A stretch of DNA of 64,000 nucleotides, taken from assembly GCF_022347565.1 (NCBI RefSeq), contig NZ_JAKRGH010000003.1, positions 248,001 through 312,000 of the forward strand, read 5' to 3'. The notes under the pieces are model-generated. The model was not told where the DNA came from and did no database searches. It saw only the letters and a program-made list of their open reading frames with translations. The position numbers were made by a program, and so were the translations under genes. Each line of letters opens with the position of its first letter. Positions within the stretch are counted from its first letter, which is position 1. The DNA comes from Vibrio sp. Of7-15. GTDB lineage: Bacteria > Pseudomonadota > Gammaproteobacteria > Enterobacterales > Vibrionaceae. Positions 1 to 9,505 of this stretch are shown one piece after another.

Positions 1-621
1 GTCAGCTTTTATAGGTAAGGTAACAACAGATTGCTCATTTAAATCAGCTAACTTAATGATTGCCCTACCATTATTGATCTGAATATCATCTGCTTCAGAA
101 ATAGCGATTGTACCCGATTCTAGCTCATTAAAAACAACCACAACCCCTTCTACATCCGGCATAAACCAACTAGAGAACATCCCTCCTAAATCGGACATCA
201 TCTTCTGCATTTGAGGTAATAAATTCTCTACTGTTTGGTAATCAAAACGGGTCGTTAAATCCTTACTTACCAACACTTCCATCGCAATATCACACTGTTT
301 CCCCTCTTCTGTATGAACATAAACCAAAGGGTTAGCCGAGCGTAAGTTATTGTCTAAAGGAAGCGGAAGCTCTTGAGATTCAGGAATGCTAAACTCTTCA
401 TAATGCTCTTCTTTTTCCATCCAGGCTTTCGTTATGTTACATGCCTTCCCTGTTTTAGCATCGTTAAAAAACAAAGCCAAACGAACATCGTCATGGCCTT
501 CTTTTGTGTTATTTTTTAACTGAGAGAATAGCTTTGAATAAGTAAACATATATTCATCTGCAACGACTGGTGCCGAAACTAATAACGCCCCTAATAACAG
601 TGCAGTACTGCGCTTTATCAT
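1..621 (-). CDS. DUF2987 family secreted protein (3' end outside window)
   Basis: 207 codons are visible and the frame is open to the window edge, so the C-terminus is missing. The product begins with a hydrophobic signal peptide, probably cleaved after APVVA, and continues EYMFTYSKLFSQLKNN, the opening I associate with DUF2987 proteins of vibrios. The ATG overlaps the stop of the upstream glucosaminidase gene by four bases (ATGA), so the two are probably translationally coupled. It is likely a periplasmic or surface protein, but its function is unknown. The family call rests on recall of the sequence pattern. Confidence 0.75.
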   Translation of the reverse strand, partial: MIKRSTALLLGALLVSAPVVADEYMFTYSKLFSQLKNNTKEGHDDVRLALFFNDAKTGKACNITKAWMEKEEHYEEFSIPESQELPLPLDNNLRSANPLVYVHTEEGKQCDIAMEVLVSKDLTTRFDYQTVENLLPQMQKMMSDLGGMFSSWFMPDVEGVVVVFNELESGTIAISEADDIQINNGRAIIKLADLNEQSVVTLPIKAD

Positions 622-1490
622 CCCTTACTCCAATACTTATTATTGTGTCTTATCATTGCTTGTATCTCTGATACATACTCTTCACCACGCTCTGAATAAC
701 GGCTTAACCCAGCAGTAAGCTGTGATGCAATTTGATCAGATGACAATTTCTCTTCTGTGTTTTCATCATCATGCAATGCCAGTCTTATTTCACGTAATTC
801 TTTATAAGCTGCATTCCGGTTCACATTCATAAAATATGCATGAACAGATTGGTATGCTGATTCAAACACCGCAACTTCATGGCTTGCCCCTTCTGTTCTC
901 GAACTGGGTACTAAGCCACAACCTTTACGATAACACCACTGCCCAAAGTAATTATTGCCCTGAACAGCAAAGCGTGATGTTCCCCATCCAGATTCATTCG
1001 CAGCTTGGCTTAATACTAACGCTTCAGGAATAACATCAACTTGAACTAACATGGTGTCTAGCCATGAACGAGTAACACCTTCGGAAGGAACTTCATTATG
1101 GTAAAGCTTACCAAGGCGACGAGCATAACTGGTATCTTTTTCAGACACTGGCGTACTCGATTGAAGCTTATTTGACATCGCGAGTAAATATTGACGCTCT
1201 TTTAGAATGCGATTATTTTCTATCACGACTGCTGGACGTAAGAAATCGAAGAAAGCTTTTTTCTTCTCATTTGCATCGGCATACGACGAAAAGTCAGGCT
1301 TATCTTGCGTCGGTGTAGTTTCTTCTATTTCTGGCTCAGGTTTCTTTTCTTCTTTTTCAGGAGACTCTGTGACTGGCACTTCTGTCGCTACATCTCGTTT
1401 TTCTTCAAGGCGACTTGTATGGCCAGTGTCTTCACACGCAGCCAACCCCAGTACAATGACTGAGGCTGAAACAATTTTTCTTATAATCAT
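618..1490 (-). CDS. Bax-like glucosaminidase lipoprotein
   Basis: The 290-residue product has a lipoprotein signal with lipobox LAAC (Cys19), then a Glu/Pro-rich linker (about 20-65) typical of an envelope-spanning tether. A glucosaminidase domain (about 140-285) of the Bax / glycoside hydrolase 73 type follows. The motif AANESGWGTSRFA (Glu166 the likely catalytic acid) and the NNYFGQWCY segment are characteristic. It should cleave the glycan strands of peptidoglycan at the outer membrane. The start overlaps the end of the upstream membrane-protein gene by four bases and its stop overlaps the next start, so the three genes form a tight operon. Confidence 0.85.
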   Translation of the reverse strand: MIIRKIVSASVIVLGLAACEDTGHTSRLEEKRDVATEVPVTESPEKEEKKPEPEIEETTPTQDKPDFSSYADANEKKKAFFDFLRPAVVIENNRILKERQYLLAMSNKLQSSTPVSEKDTSYARRLGKLYHNEVPSEGVTRSWLDTMLVQVDVIPEALVLSQAANESGWGTSRFAVQGNNYFGQWCYRKGCGLVPSSRTEGASHEVAVFESAYQSVHAYFMNVNRNAAYKELREIRLALHDDENTEEKLSSDQIASQLTAGLSRYSERGEEYVSEIQAMIRHNNKYWSKG

Positions 1491-2287
1491 GCATTGAACA
1501 CCTGGTGATCATTATCGTTGTCGTCATCACCTTCGATTTTGGTTGTAATTTTTAAAGACACACCAAACATATTGCGGTAAATCACACCTTTTACATTAAA
1601 GAAGAAAGGTAAAACAATGATCAGACCTAATCCAAATACCGTGAACGACAATGCAAACATAATAAGAAGAAACATATAGATAGCAGTAAGCGGGATAATT
1701 TTCTTATAAGTCGCTCTAAAAGAAAGCATTAATGCTTGTAATGGCGGCACTCGTTTTTCACAAATAAGCAGCGTGCCCATTCCGAGAGCCATGGTTAAAT
1801 ACAATGACAGTAAAGGGAAAATAAGATTAGCCATTCCTTGAACAGAAGACGCCACCATAGTTGCAATAGTCACTGCTACCGCAAAAGGAAGCCCTTTCAT
1901 TAAATGGCGAGGTTTACTCGGCAGCCCAGCAGCATGACTCATGGCCATTAAACTAACGCCAGCGTATAGCGGTGCACTCAGTACTTCAGAGCTAAAGTTA
2001 GCAATCCACACGGCATTTAGCATGGCCTCTGTAAGATCCCCTTTTCCTTGCAAAGCTTCAAATAAAACAAAAGGGTCACCAAGCTGAAGCTTTAAGGCAA
2101 ATAAAAACAGAGCGAGTTGAGCCAGCAAAAGCGCCATGATCGCAGGAAAAAAACTGATGAAATAACGCAGAGTGTTTTTCCACGCTTCTTGTAAAACCTT
2201 GACAGGACTCAGTTCATAGTCACCACTGAGGGCTTTTTCTATACTACCGCCTAATAGAAATTCTTTGTCTAAATGCTTGTTGCTCAT
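1487..2287 (-). CDS. Polytopic inner-membrane protein, function unknown
   Basis: About 266 residues from the ATG at 2287; an upstream start at 2353 is possible but adds a leader with no family character. Around five or six hydrophobic segments are visible (for example around YFISFFPAIMALLLAQLALFL and the FALSFTVFGLGLIIVL stretch), with an acidic C-terminal tail rich in Asp/Asn. It resembles YciC/BPSS1780-type integral membrane proteins in general layout, but I do not recognise the family with confidence. It is the first gene of the operon that includes the Bax-like glucosaminidase, so a cell-envelope role is plausible but unproven. Confidence 0.7.
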   Translation of the reverse strand: MSNKHLDKEFLLGGSIEKALSGDYELSPVKVLQEAWKNTLRYFISFFPAIMALLLAQLALFLFALKLQLGDPFVLFEALQGKGDLTEAMLNAVWIANFSSEVLSAPLYAGVSLMAMSHAAGLPSKPRHLMKGLPFAVAVTIATMVASSVQGMANLIFPLLSLYLTMALGMGTLLICEKRVPPLQALMLSFRATYKKIIPLTAIYMFLLIMFALSFTVFGLGLIIVLPFFFNVKGVIYRNMFGVSLKITTKIEGDDDNDNDHQVFNA

Positions 2288-2584
2288 AACATTGATACTT
2301 AGCGTAAAGGTATAACAATTATACGGGAATCTCGCATACACTGGGAAGAACAATCAGAAGAAGAAGTGTCTCCTAATGTAATAATAGCTCTTTATTGGGC
2401 ACTTTTTCTACAACACAACTTTCGCTCACTATTAAACTGGTTGAACTAGGTATGTTTTAGCAAAATTACATCAAAACAAATTCGTTTTAAAAATTGTCTA
2501 AAATAGATAAAAAACACTTTGAATTAATAACTTTGGCGACTATTATGCGCCGTCAAATTCACTAAGGTAGCAGGGAACATCATC

Positions 2585-3724
2585 ATGTCCCAAGGCGGAG
2601 ATAAGCAGACGTTGAACGTTACACAATCTTTAAAAAAACCAGTCATCAAACTGACAGGTATTAGCAAAAGTTTTGATAATAAAGAAATCATCAAAAACCT
2701 TAATTTAGATGTCAATCATGGTGAGTTTCTTACCATTCTTGGTCCTTCGGGCTGCGGCAAAACCACCGTTTTAAGGATGATCGCGGGTTTTGAAACCGCA
2801 GATAACGGTCAAATTTTGCTAGACAGTAAAGATGTAACCAACACTCCGGCCGAACAGCGCCACGTTAACACCGTATTTCAAAGCTACGCCCTTTTCCCTC
2901 ACATGACGGTTTTTGAAAACGTAGCCTTTGGTCTGCGTATGCAAAAAGTACCAAATGCTGAAATTGAACCAAGAGTGATTGAAGCGCTAAAAATGGTTCG
3001 ACTAGAACAAATGGCGCAGCGTAAACCACACCAGTTATCAGGCGGTCAACAACAGCGTATTGCCATCGCCCGCGCCGTGGTTAACAAACCGAAAGTCCTA
3101 CTACTGGATGAATCCCTGTCTGCGTTAGATTACAAACTGCGTAAGCAAATGCAGATTGAGCTAAAACAGCTACAACGTCAATTAGGCATTACCTTCATTT
3201 TTGTTACTCACGATCAAGAAGAAGCCCTTTCGATGTCTGATCGTATTATCGTGATGCGTGATGGTGTTATCGAACAAGATGGTTCACCACGTGAAATTTA
3301 TGAAGAACCGAAGAACTTATTTGTTGCTCGCTTTATCGGTGAAATCAATGTCTTTAACGCTGAAGTCGTTGCACGTTTAGATGAAAAACGTATTCAGGCA
3401 ACCATCGAAGGCCAAGCATGTTTAGTACATTGTGATTTAAATGTACAACAAGGTGACAAACTGCAAGTCCTACTTCGCCCAGAAGATCTGCGCCTTGAAG
3501 AAATTAAAGAAAGTGAAAACAAAGGCATTGTCGGCCACGTAAAAGAACGTACCTACAAAGGCATGACGTTAGATTCTGTTATTGAACTAGAATCTGGTAT
3601 GCGTGTGATGGTGAGTGAGTTCTTTAACGAAGATGATCCTGATGTTGATCATTCACTAGAGCAAAAAGTTGCCGTCACTTGGGTTGAAAGCTGGGAAGTG
3701 GTATTAGCTGATGAAGAAGCTTAA
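2585..3724 (+). CDS. potA: Spermidine/putrescine ABC transporter ATPase PotA
   Basis: The 379-residue ATPase energises polyamine import. Walker A GPSGCGKT (53-60), signature LSGGQQQR (151-158), Walker B VLLLDES (171-177) and the H-loop His209 are all present, and a C-terminal TOBE regulatory domain spans about 290-375. The length matches E. coli PotA (378). An AGGGAAC ribosome-binding site precedes the ATG. It is the first gene of potABC, and potB starts inside its last codons (14-base overlap), which implies coupled translation. The family fit with PotA is strong and the neighbours agree. Confidence 0.96.
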   Translation: MSQGGDKQTLNVTQSLKKPVIKLTGISKSFDNKEIIKNLNLDVNHGEFLTILGPSGCGKTTVLRMIAGFETADNGQILLDSKDVTNTPAEQRHVNTVFQSYALFPHMTVFENVAFGLRMQKVPNAEIEPRVIEALKMVRLEQMAQRKPHQLSGGQQQRIAIARAVVNKPKVLLLDESLSALDYKLRKQMQIELKQLQRQLGITFIFVTHDQEEALSMSDRIIVMRDGVIEQDGSPREIYEEPKNLFVARFIGEINVFNAEVVARLDEKRIQATIEGQACLVHCDLNVQQGDKLQVLLRPEDLRLEEIKESENKGIVGHVKERTYKGMTLDSVIELESGMRVMVSEFFNEDDPDVDHSLEQKVAVTWVESWEVVLADEEA

Positions 3725-4565
3725 TCTCCAGAACTGCATCATCACTCTGATTGTCGGATGGTTGATGCTGTTTGTGTTTGTTCCTAATGTCATGATCATT
3801 GGTACTAGCTTCTTAACTCGTGATGAAGCTAACCTCATCGACATGACCTTTACCTTAGATAACTATTTCCGATTGTTTGATCCGTTATACGCTAAGGTTT
3901 TGTGGCATTCATTTTATATGGCCATCATCGCAACACTCATATGCTTAGTGGTTGGTTACCCGTTTGCCTATATCGTTGCGAAAATGCCGCAAAAATGGCG
4001 TCCGTTCATGCTGTTTCTGGTCATTGTTCCTTTTTGGACCAACTCCCTGATCCGAACTTATGGCCTTAAAATCGTACTAGGTACACAAGGCGTTTTAAAT
4101 AAAAGCCTGATGGCTCTGGATATTATCGATCGCCCTATTCGCATCATGTATTCAGAAAATGCCGTCATGATTGGCTTAGTCTATATTTTACTTCCTTTCA
4201 TGATTTTGCCTTTGTACTCAGCCATCGAAAAATTAGATCACACCTACATTGAAGCTGCCCGCGATTTAGGCGCAAGCAAACTACAAACCCTGTTTAAAGT
4301 TGTGCTTCCCCTAACAATGCCAGGTATTATTGGCGGCTGCCTGTTAGTGCTTCTTCCTGCTTTAGGTATGTTCTACATTTCAGACTTACTCGGCGGAGCC
4401 AAAAACTTACTGATCGGTAATGTGATTAAAAGCCAAGTGCTCAATGCTCGAGACTGGCCATTTGGGGCAGCAACCAGTATTGCGCTAACCACAGCAATGG
4501 CCATCATGCTTTATGCTTATTACCGTGCTGGAAAATTACTGAATAAAAAAGTGGAGCTGAACTAA
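3711..4565 (+). CDS. potB: Spermidine/putrescine ABC transporter permease PotB
   Basis: 284 residues with six predicted membrane helices. The cytoplasmic EAA loop, [21 protein letters not shown] (given in part: [10 protein letters not shown]...LP), docks on PotA. The gene overlaps potA by 14 bases and potC by one base. PotB and PotC form the heterodimeric channel of the polyamine importer. Length is close to the usual 275-285 of the family. Confidence 0.95.
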   Translation: MKKLNLQNCIITLIVGWLMLFVFVPNVMIIGTSFLTRDEANLIDMTFTLDNYFRLFDPLYAKVLWHSFYMAIIATLICLVVGYPFAYIVAKMPQKWRPFMLFLVIVPFWTNSLIRTYGLKIVLGTQGVLNKSLMALDIIDRPIRIMYSENAVMIGLVYILLPFMILPLYSAIEKLDHTYIEAARDLGASKLQTLFKVVLPLTMPGIIGGCLLVLLPALGMFYISDLLGGAKNLLIGNVIKSQVLNARDWPFGAATSIALTTAMAIMLYAYYRAGKLLNKKVELN

Positions 4566-5335
4566 TGGGACGCACGTTACGATTCAGCTTTATGACGCTG
4601 GTTTACGCCTTCTTATACCTGCCAATCATTGTATTGATCGTTAATTCATTTAATGCCAGTAAATTTGGTATGAAATGGGGCGGCTTTACCATGAAATGGT
4701 ACGAAGCATTAATTAAGAACGACAGCTTAATGCAAGCGGCTTGGCACTCGATTAATGTTGCGGTTTTTTCGGCTACAGCAGCAACGATCATTGGTAGCCT
4801 AACTGCGGTTGCCCTTTTCCGTTACCGCTTCCGAGGCAAAAACTTCGTAAATGGCATGCTCTTCATCGTAATGATGTCACCGGATATTGTCATGGCGATC
4901 TCACTGCTTGCTTTATTTTTAGTGATTGGTGCTGAACTTGGCTTCTTAACCCTGTTGTTTGCTCACATCACTTTCTGCCTACCTTTTGTTGTGATCACGG
5001 TATACAGCCGGTTAAATGGCTTTGATGTAAAAATGCTGGAAGCGGCTAAAGATCTGGGTGCTAGCGAATGGACGATTCTTAAGCAAATTATTTTACCATT
5101 AGCCAAACCAGCCGTTGCTGCCGGTTGGCTATTAAGTTTCACCCTATCTCTAGACGATGTCATTATTAGCTCGTTTGTGACAGGGCCAACCTATGAAATT
5201 TTACCATTGAAGATTTATTCTATGGTGAAAGTTGGCATCTCCCCAGAGGTTAATGCCCTCGCGACGGTCATGTTAATCGTCTCGTTAGTTCTTGTGGTCT
5301 GTTCACAGTTACTGGCCAGAGAAAAAATCAAATAA
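4565..5335 (+). CDS. potC: Spermidine/putrescine ABC transporter permease PotC
   Basis: 256 residues, six predicted membrane helices and an EAA loop (EAAKDLGASEWTILKQ). The ATG shares its A with the potB stop (TAATG). It forms the transmembrane channel with PotB. A hairpin with a U-rich tail follows ten bases after the stop, so potD1 downstream may be expressed at a different level from potABC. Confidence 0.95.
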   Translation: MGRTLRFSFMTLVYAFLYLPIIVLIVNSFNASKFGMKWGGFTMKWYEALIKNDSLMQAAWHSINVAVFSATAATIIGSLTAVALFRYRFRGKNFVNGMLFIVMMSPDIVMAISLLALFLVIGAELGFLTLLFAHITFCLPFVVITVYSRLNGFDVKMLEAAKDLGASEWTILKQIILPLAKPAVAAGWLLSFTLSLDDVIISSFVTGPTYEILPLKIYSMVKVGISPEVNALATVMLIVSLVLVVCSQLLAREKIK

Positions 5336-5344
5336 TCACAATCA

Positions 5345-5380
5345 AAAAAGCATGGCTGTTGCAGTCATGCTTTTTCTTTA
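5345..5380 (+). terminator. Hairpin with T-run between potC and potD1
   Basis: Perfect 10-bp arms AAAAAGCATG (5345-5354) and CATGCTTTTT (5366-5375) flank an 11-base loop. The T-run belongs to the right arm. It looks like an intrinsic terminator or attenuator inside the pot cluster and may raise or lower the PotD to PotABC ratio. Confidence 0.75.
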
Positions 5381-5430
5381 ACTTCACTATTCATACCTTC
5401 CTCTTTTGGAATTTATTGGAGCACAGCATA

Positions 5431-6465
5431 ATGAAAAAATGGACTACTTTATTAGCTGGTAGTGCATGTGCACTTGCTATGTTTTCGAACGTAGCAAAGG
5501 CAGAAGAAAATAAAGAACTGGTATTCATGAACTGGGGGCCGTATTTATCCAGCGAGTTACTAGAACAGTTTACGGATGAAACTGGCATTAAAGTTATCTA
5601 TTCAACGTATGAGTCGAACGAAACCTTATATGCGAAAATGAAAGCTCACCAAAAAGGTTACGATCTAGTGGTTCCTTCCACCTATTTCGTCTCAAAAATG
5701 CGTGACGAAAACATGCTACAGCCCGTAGATAAATCAAAACTAAGCAACTTTTCACAGCTTGATAATAACTACCTAGACAAAGCATACGATCCACACAACG
5801 CCTATTCCATTCCTCATGTTGTTGCCATTACAGGCCTTGCGGTAAATACAGATATGTACGACCCAGAGCAATTCAACAGCTGGGGGGATTTATGGAACCC
5901 GGAGTTTGAAGGTCAGCTAATGATGATGGATGATACCCGTGAAGTATTCCACATCGCCCTTCGTAAACTGGGGTTCTCAGGTAATACAACTAATCCTGAT
6001 GAAATTGATGCGGCCTACAAAGAGCTAGAAAAGCTGATGCCAAATGTTTTGGTGTTTAACTCAGATAACCCAGCAGCGCCTTACATGGCAGGTGAAGTTG
6101 GCCTTGGCATGCTGTGGAATGGCTCAGCTGCTGCGGCACAAAAAGAAGGCTTACCCATTAAACTGATTTTCCCGAAAGAAGGTGGTATCGGTTGGGTGGA
6201 TAATTTTGCAATTCCGTCAGGCGCTAAAAATGTAGAAGCGGCTCATAAAATGATCGATTTTCTACTTCGTCCTGAAATCGCAGAGCAAATATCAAAGAAC
6301 ACAGGTTATTTAACCGCAGTTGCTCAATCCAATCAAAAATTCAAACATGAGCCAGCTTTATTTCCATCACAAGAAGATTTAAATCGCGTGGAATGGCAAT
6401 CAGCGGTTGGAAACATGAATATACGTTATGAAAATTACTTCCTTAAATTAAAAGCAGGTCAGTAA
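5431..6465 (+). CDS. potD: Polyamine-binding periplasmic protein PotD (copy 1)
   Basis: 344 residues starting at the ATG at 5431, which has a TGGAG site 9 bases upstream and opens a normal signal peptide (MKKWTTLLAG..., cleavage near AKA|EEN). A longer reading frame from 5359 adds a leader overlapping the terminator hairpin and is unlikely. The mature part has the PotD core: FMNWGPYLSSELLEQF, the VVPSTYFVSKM segment and the GMLWNGSA region. It delivers spermidine/norspermidine-type polyamines to PotABC. It is clearly a paralogue of the next gene, sharing long identical stretches such as TGIKVIYSTYESNE and LMPNVLVFNSD. Confidence 0.93.
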   Translation: MKKWTTLLAGSACALAMFSNVAKAEENKELVFMNWGPYLSSELLEQFTDETGIKVIYSTYESNETLYAKMKAHQKGYDLVVPSTYFVSKMRDENMLQPVDKSKLSNFSQLDNNYLDKAYDPHNAYSIPHVVAITGLAVNTDMYDPEQFNSWGDLWNPEFEGQLMMMDDTREVFHIALRKLGFSGNTTNPDEIDAAYKELEKLMPNVLVFNSDNPAAPYMAGEVGLGMLWNGSAAAAQKEGLPIKLIFPKEGGIGWVDNFAIPSGAKNVEAAHKMIDFLLRPEIAEQISKNTGYLTAVAQSNQKFKHEPALFPSQEDLNRVEWQSAVGNMNIRYENYFLKLKAGQ

Positions 6466-6480
6466 TTTTTACAAAATAAA

Positions 6481-6521
6481 GAAGGCAGTCAGTGTGAAAG
6501 CTGGCTGCCTTCTGTTGTTTA
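6481..6521 (+). terminator. Terminator after potD copy 1
   Basis: 12-bp arms GAAGGCAGTCAG (6481-6492) and CTGGCTGCCTTC (6501-6512) contain one T-G pair and an 8-base loop, followed by a T-rich stretch (TGTTGTTT). Confidence 0.8.
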
Positions 6522-6660
6522 AGCTGATATACTCCGCCCGTTTATTATCAAACCTGACATTTATTACATAAAATAGTGAGATACAACGCACTACGTTAGT
6601 TTTGGTAACCCTATATACGCGTACCCTATCGCATATGATTTTAGGATTGAGGAGTAGAAA

Positions 6661-7704
6661 ATGAAAAAACTGTCTGCCATCATCGCCGGTGGCCTTTGCG
6701 CTACTGCATTATTCTCAAGTGCTGTAAATGCCGCCGATGAAGAACTGTATTTCTACAATTGGTCAGAATACATTCCAAGCGAAGTTCTTAAGCAATTTAC
6801 CAAAGAAACTGGCATTAAAGTTATCTACTCCACATACGAATCTAATGAAAGTATGTACGCCAAATTAAAAACCCAAGGTAAAGGCTATGACCTTGTGGTT
6901 CCTTCTACGTACTTTGTTTCTAAAATGCGTAAAGAAGAAATGCTACAACCTATCGATAAGAGCAAACTGTCTCACTTTGAAGGTTTAGATCCAAACTACC
7001 TTGATAAGCCTTTTGATCCAAGCAACAACTACTCTATTCCATACATCTGGGGTGCAACGGGTATTGGTGTGAATACAGAGATGATGGATGCTTCTGAAAT
7101 CAAAGGTTGGGATGATTTTTGGGATCCTAAATGGGAAGGTCAGCTAATGATGATGGACGACTCACGTGAGTTCTTCCACATTGCTTTATCTAAGCTGGGT
7201 TATTCTGCAAACACCACAAACCCAGATGAAATCAAAGCGGCATACGAAGAGTTAAGAAAACTAATGCCAAACGTATTGGTATTTAACTCAGACTTCCCTG
7301 CGAACCCATACTTAGCAGGCGAAACGTCGTTAGGCATGCTTTGGAATGGCTCTGCTTACATGGCTCGTCAAGAAGGTGCTTCTATTGATATCGTATGGCC
7401 AGAAAAAGGTACTATTTTCTGGATGGACAGCCTAGCAATCCCAGCTGGCGCTAAAAACATCGAAGCAGCTCATAAAATGATTGATTTCTTACTACGCCCA
7501 GAAAATGCAGCAAAAATTGCTGTAGAAATTGGTTACCCAACACCAGTAAAAGCCGCTTACGACTTATTACCAAAAGAGTTTTCTGAAGATAAAAACATCT
7601 TCCCACCACAAGAAGTCTTCGATAACGGCGAATGGCAAGATGAAGTGGGTTCAGCAAGTGTGATTTACGATGAGTACTTCCAAAAACTAAAAGTTGATCA
7701 ATAA
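6661..7704 (+). CDS. potD: Polyamine-binding periplasmic protein PotD (copy 2)
   Basis: 347 residues with a signal peptide (cleavage near VNA|ADE) and the PotD fold (YFYNWSEYIPSEVLKQF, VVPSTYFVSKM, GMLWNGSAYMA). GAGGAG lies 8 bases before the ATG. It is separated from copy 1 by a terminator and about 195 bases, so it probably has its own promoter. Tandem potD genes are known in vibrios, where the two proteins differ in role and ligand preference; which of these two is the main importer and which the sensor cannot be told from sequence alone. Confidence 0.94.
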   Translation: MKKLSAIIAGGLCATALFSSAVNAADEELYFYNWSEYIPSEVLKQFTKETGIKVIYSTYESNESMYAKLKTQGKGYDLVVPSTYFVSKMRKEEMLQPIDKSKLSHFEGLDPNYLDKPFDPSNNYSIPYIWGATGIGVNTEMMDASEIKGWDDFWDPKWEGQLMMMDDSREFFHIALSKLGYSANTTNPDEIKAAYEELRKLMPNVLVFNSDFPANPYLAGETSLGMLWNGSAYMARQEGASIDIVWPEKGTIFWMDSLAIPAGAKNIEAAHKMIDFLLRPENAAKIAVEIGYPTPVKAAYDLLPKEFSEDKNIFPPQEVFDNGEWQDEVGSASVIYDEYFQKLKVDQ

Positions 7705-7741
7705 GCGCTGAATTGCTCATCAACTGAAAACTTAAAAATAC

Positions 7742-7780
7742 AAGGCGATGGAACTCATTATTCCATCGCCTTTTTTGTTC
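7742..7780 (+). terminator. Terminator after potD copy 2
   Basis: Perfect 12-bp arms AAGGCGATGGAA (7742-7753) and TTCCATCGCCTT (7761-7772) are followed by TTTTG. This is a strong intrinsic terminator at the convergence with phhB. Confidence 0.9.
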
Positions 7781-7834
7781 TTCCTATAAAGGTATCACTC
7801 CCCTAAGTTCAGGTTCGTGAAATACCACCAGCCA

Positions 7835-8188
7835 TTATTCTGACAACAATGCGTCTGTTTTCGCTGCACAAATGAAATCGTTTTTATGCAAACCTTTAAT
7901 GGAATGGCTCCACCAGCGAACACGCACTTTACCCCACTCTAGCGTAATTTCAGGGTGATGAAATTCATCTTCTGCTAACTGAGCAACTTTATCGGTAAAG
8001 GCCCATGCCAACTTAAAGTTCTTAAACTTATATTCGCGCTCAAGCTGTAATACCCCTTCCACAGTAATTGGCGTCCAATCAGGAATTTGCCCCATTAACT
8101 CTGCTAGCTCACTTTCGTTAACACGCGGTGCGTCGGCGTGGCAGGATTCACATTTCAATTCATTTAACGTCGCTTGTGCTTCAGACAT
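7835..8188 (-). CDS. phhB: Pterin-4a-carbinolamine dehydratase PhhB
   Basis: 117 residues. The DCoH/PhhB core is intact: [18 protein letters not shown] with His77-His78, and [13 protein letters not shown] with His95 and His101. It dehydrates 4a-hydroxytetrahydropterin, the by-product of phenylalanine hydroxylation, so the cofactor can be recycled. The gene overlaps phhA by eight bases, which implies coupled synthesis with its partner enzyme. A short N-terminal extension holds a CxxC pair (Cys13, Cys16), which is commonly seen in bacterial PhhB proteins. Confidence 0.95.
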   Translation of the reverse strand: MSEAQATLNELKCESCHADAPRVNESELAELMGQIPDWTPITVEGVLQLEREYKFKNFKLAWAFTDKVAQLAEDEFHHPEITLEWGKVRVRWWSHSIKGLHKNDFICAAKTDALLSE

Positions 8189-8993
8189 AACTTTCCTCTG
8201 TTTCTTTATTTTTCTTTGGGTACAACGGGGTATGCAAACCTAATGATTTAGCTTCTTGAACCATAGACATGATGTCTTGATGAGCCAAATCCAGTAGCGC
8301 ATGAATACTATCGATAAGAAAATAAGCCGGTTGCATAATATCAATACGATAAGGCGTTCTCATGATATCGACAGGATCAAAAGGTTTAATTAGCCTTTCT
8401 TCATTTTCAAATACATAACGAGTCTCGCCAGGAGAAGATAAAATTCCCCCACCAAAAATTCGAAACTCATCTTCATGTTTTACAAGACCAAATTCTACCG
8501 TAAACCAATAAAGCCTCGCCAAATAAACACGCTCTTCTTTTGTTGCTTTAGATCCAATTTTTCCATATGCATGAGTAAATTCAGCAAAATCTTTATTCGT
8601 TAGCATGGCGCAATGGCCAAATATCTCATGAAAATAATCAGGTTCTTGTAAATACTTCATGTCTTCACGCGTGCGTAAAAATGTCGCTGCCGGAAATTTT
8701 TTCTCCGACAGAAGCTTAAAAAACCGATCAAAATCAATCAATGCAGGAACAGGAGCGACTTGCCAACCTGTTTCATTAAGAAGCACTTTATTAACATCAG
8801 CAATTTGAGCCGTTTCATCACGAGAGAGAGCGAGAAGCTCTAATCCCCGAATATACTCATCACAAGCTCGGCCTTGAATACATTCCATTTGTGTATCCAC
8901 CAGCTCCGCCCAAACACGATTTTCTGATTGCGTCCATTGCACAAAACCCGCTTCATCAACAGGCTTTGATACATATTTTGCACTTGATCCCAT
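8181..8993 (-). CDS. phhA: Phenylalanine 4-monooxygenase PhhA
   Basis: 270 residues of the catalytic domain only, as usual in bacteria. The iron ligands are visible as His122 and His127 in [13 protein letters not shown] and Glu167 in YWFTVEFGL. It converts phenylalanine to tyrosine using tetrahydropterin and O2, with PhhB recycling the pterin. A near-perfect TyrR-box-like palindrome lies at 9085-9102, about 90 bases upstream of the start. The gene feeds the homogentisate pathway encoded on the other strand to its right. Confidence 0.96.
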   Translation of the reverse strand: MGSSAKYVSKPVDEAGFVQWTQSENRVWAELVDTQMECIQGRACDEYIRGLELLALSRDETAQIADVNKVLLNETGWQVAPVPALIDFDRFFKLLSEKKFPAATFLRTREDMKYLQEPDYFHEIFGHCAMLTNKDFAEFTHAYGKIGSKATKEERVYLARLYWFTVEFGLVKHEDEFRIFGGGILSSPGETRYVFENEERLIKPFDPVDIMRTPYRIDIMQPAYFLIDSIHALLDLAHQDIMSMVQEAKSLGLHTPLYPKKNKETEESYV

Positions 8994-9084
8994 ATCGTCA
9001 GACCTTTCTCCATTTCCTCCCTCTAGGTTAGATGTTGTTGAAGATTTAATCTCTAACTGGCTGAAAAATCAGGACGCCTGACAA

Positions 9085-9102
9085 TGTAAACGAAATGTTA
9101 CA
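9085..9102. promoter_or_regulatory. TyrR-box-like palindrome between phhA and the 62-residue gene
   Basis: TGTAAA-CGAAAT-GTTACA matches the TyrR consensus TGTAAA-N6-TTTACA at 11 of 12 defined positions. TyrR/PhhR proteins regulate aromatic amino-acid catabolism, and the site sits in the control region of phhA, so function is plausible. No binding data exist here. Confidence 0.65.
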
Positions 9103-9202
9103 TCCTATTTTTACGCCTATGATTTAGAATTCCCAAAATTTTTTAGCTTTTTTTATGCTTAAAAATTAGCCAAAAATAAAAAATGGAGTCATAATACCTA
9201 CG

Positions 9203-9230
9203 TTGTATTGCAATCGCTTGTATATATAAA
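9203..9230 (+). promoter_or_regulatory. Candidate sigma-70 promoter for the 62-residue gene
   Basis: TTGTAT (9203-9208), a 16-base spacer and TATAAA (9225-9230) lie 24 bases before the ATG. The match is reasonable but the region is AT-rich, so this is tentative. Confidence 0.4.
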
Positions 9231-9253
9231 TAGCTAGGTAAAGGATTATAAAA

Positions 9254-9442
9254 ATGAATCATAATAAGCTCAGAGTCATGAGTAGCTGGACCCCTAATAA
9301 CGCACGCGAGTCAGAGGCTATGCGTAATATGCTTATGTATGAAATGGGCGGCTCTTCCGCTATCGCTAAGCATCCAGATCCAAGCCAATTTGATCACAGC
9401 CGTTCGCCATACAAACGTCTTTCGTCACATCGTATTAAATAG
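9254..9442 (+). CDS. Small conserved-looking protein of 62 residues, function unknown
   Basis: MNHNKLRVMSSWTPNNARES... is hydrophilic and basic, with no membrane segment and no motif I recognise; the C-terminus is Ser/His/Arg-rich. Three things argue that it is real: a promoter-like -35/-10 pair 24 bases upstream, an AAAGGAT ribosome-binding sequence before the ATG, and a GC-rich intrinsic terminator nine bases after the stop, making it a compact single-gene unit. It lies between phhA (divergent) and hmgA, so it may be aromatic-linked, but that is only positional. Confidence 0.65.
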   Translation: MNHNKLRVMSSWTPNNARESEAMRNMLMYEMGGSSAIAKHPDPSQFDHSRSPYKRLSSHRIK

Positions 9443-9451
9443 TCAATAAAT

Positions 9452-9480
9452 AAAGGGGGTCCCCCTAGCCCCCTTTTCTA
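9452..9480 (+). terminator. Terminator after the 62-residue gene
   Basis: Arms AAAGGGGG (9452-9459) and CCCCCTTT (9469-9476) with a 9-base loop are followed by TCTATTTTT. The high GC content in an AT-rich gap makes it conspicuous. Confidence 0.85.
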
Positions 9481-9505
9481 TTTTTATCTCTCCTTGAAAA
9501 TTCAA

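Noticed and set aside
5359-5430. Longer N-terminus for PotD copy 1
   Set aside because: The extra 24 codons overlap the terminator hairpin and would bury the signal peptide; the ATG at 5431 has a good ribosome-binding site.
6545-6630. Promoter for potD copy 2
   Set aside because: Several weak -35/-10 combinations (for example TTGGTA with CCTATC) can be drawn but none is convincing; the existence of a promoter is inferred only from the upstream terminator.
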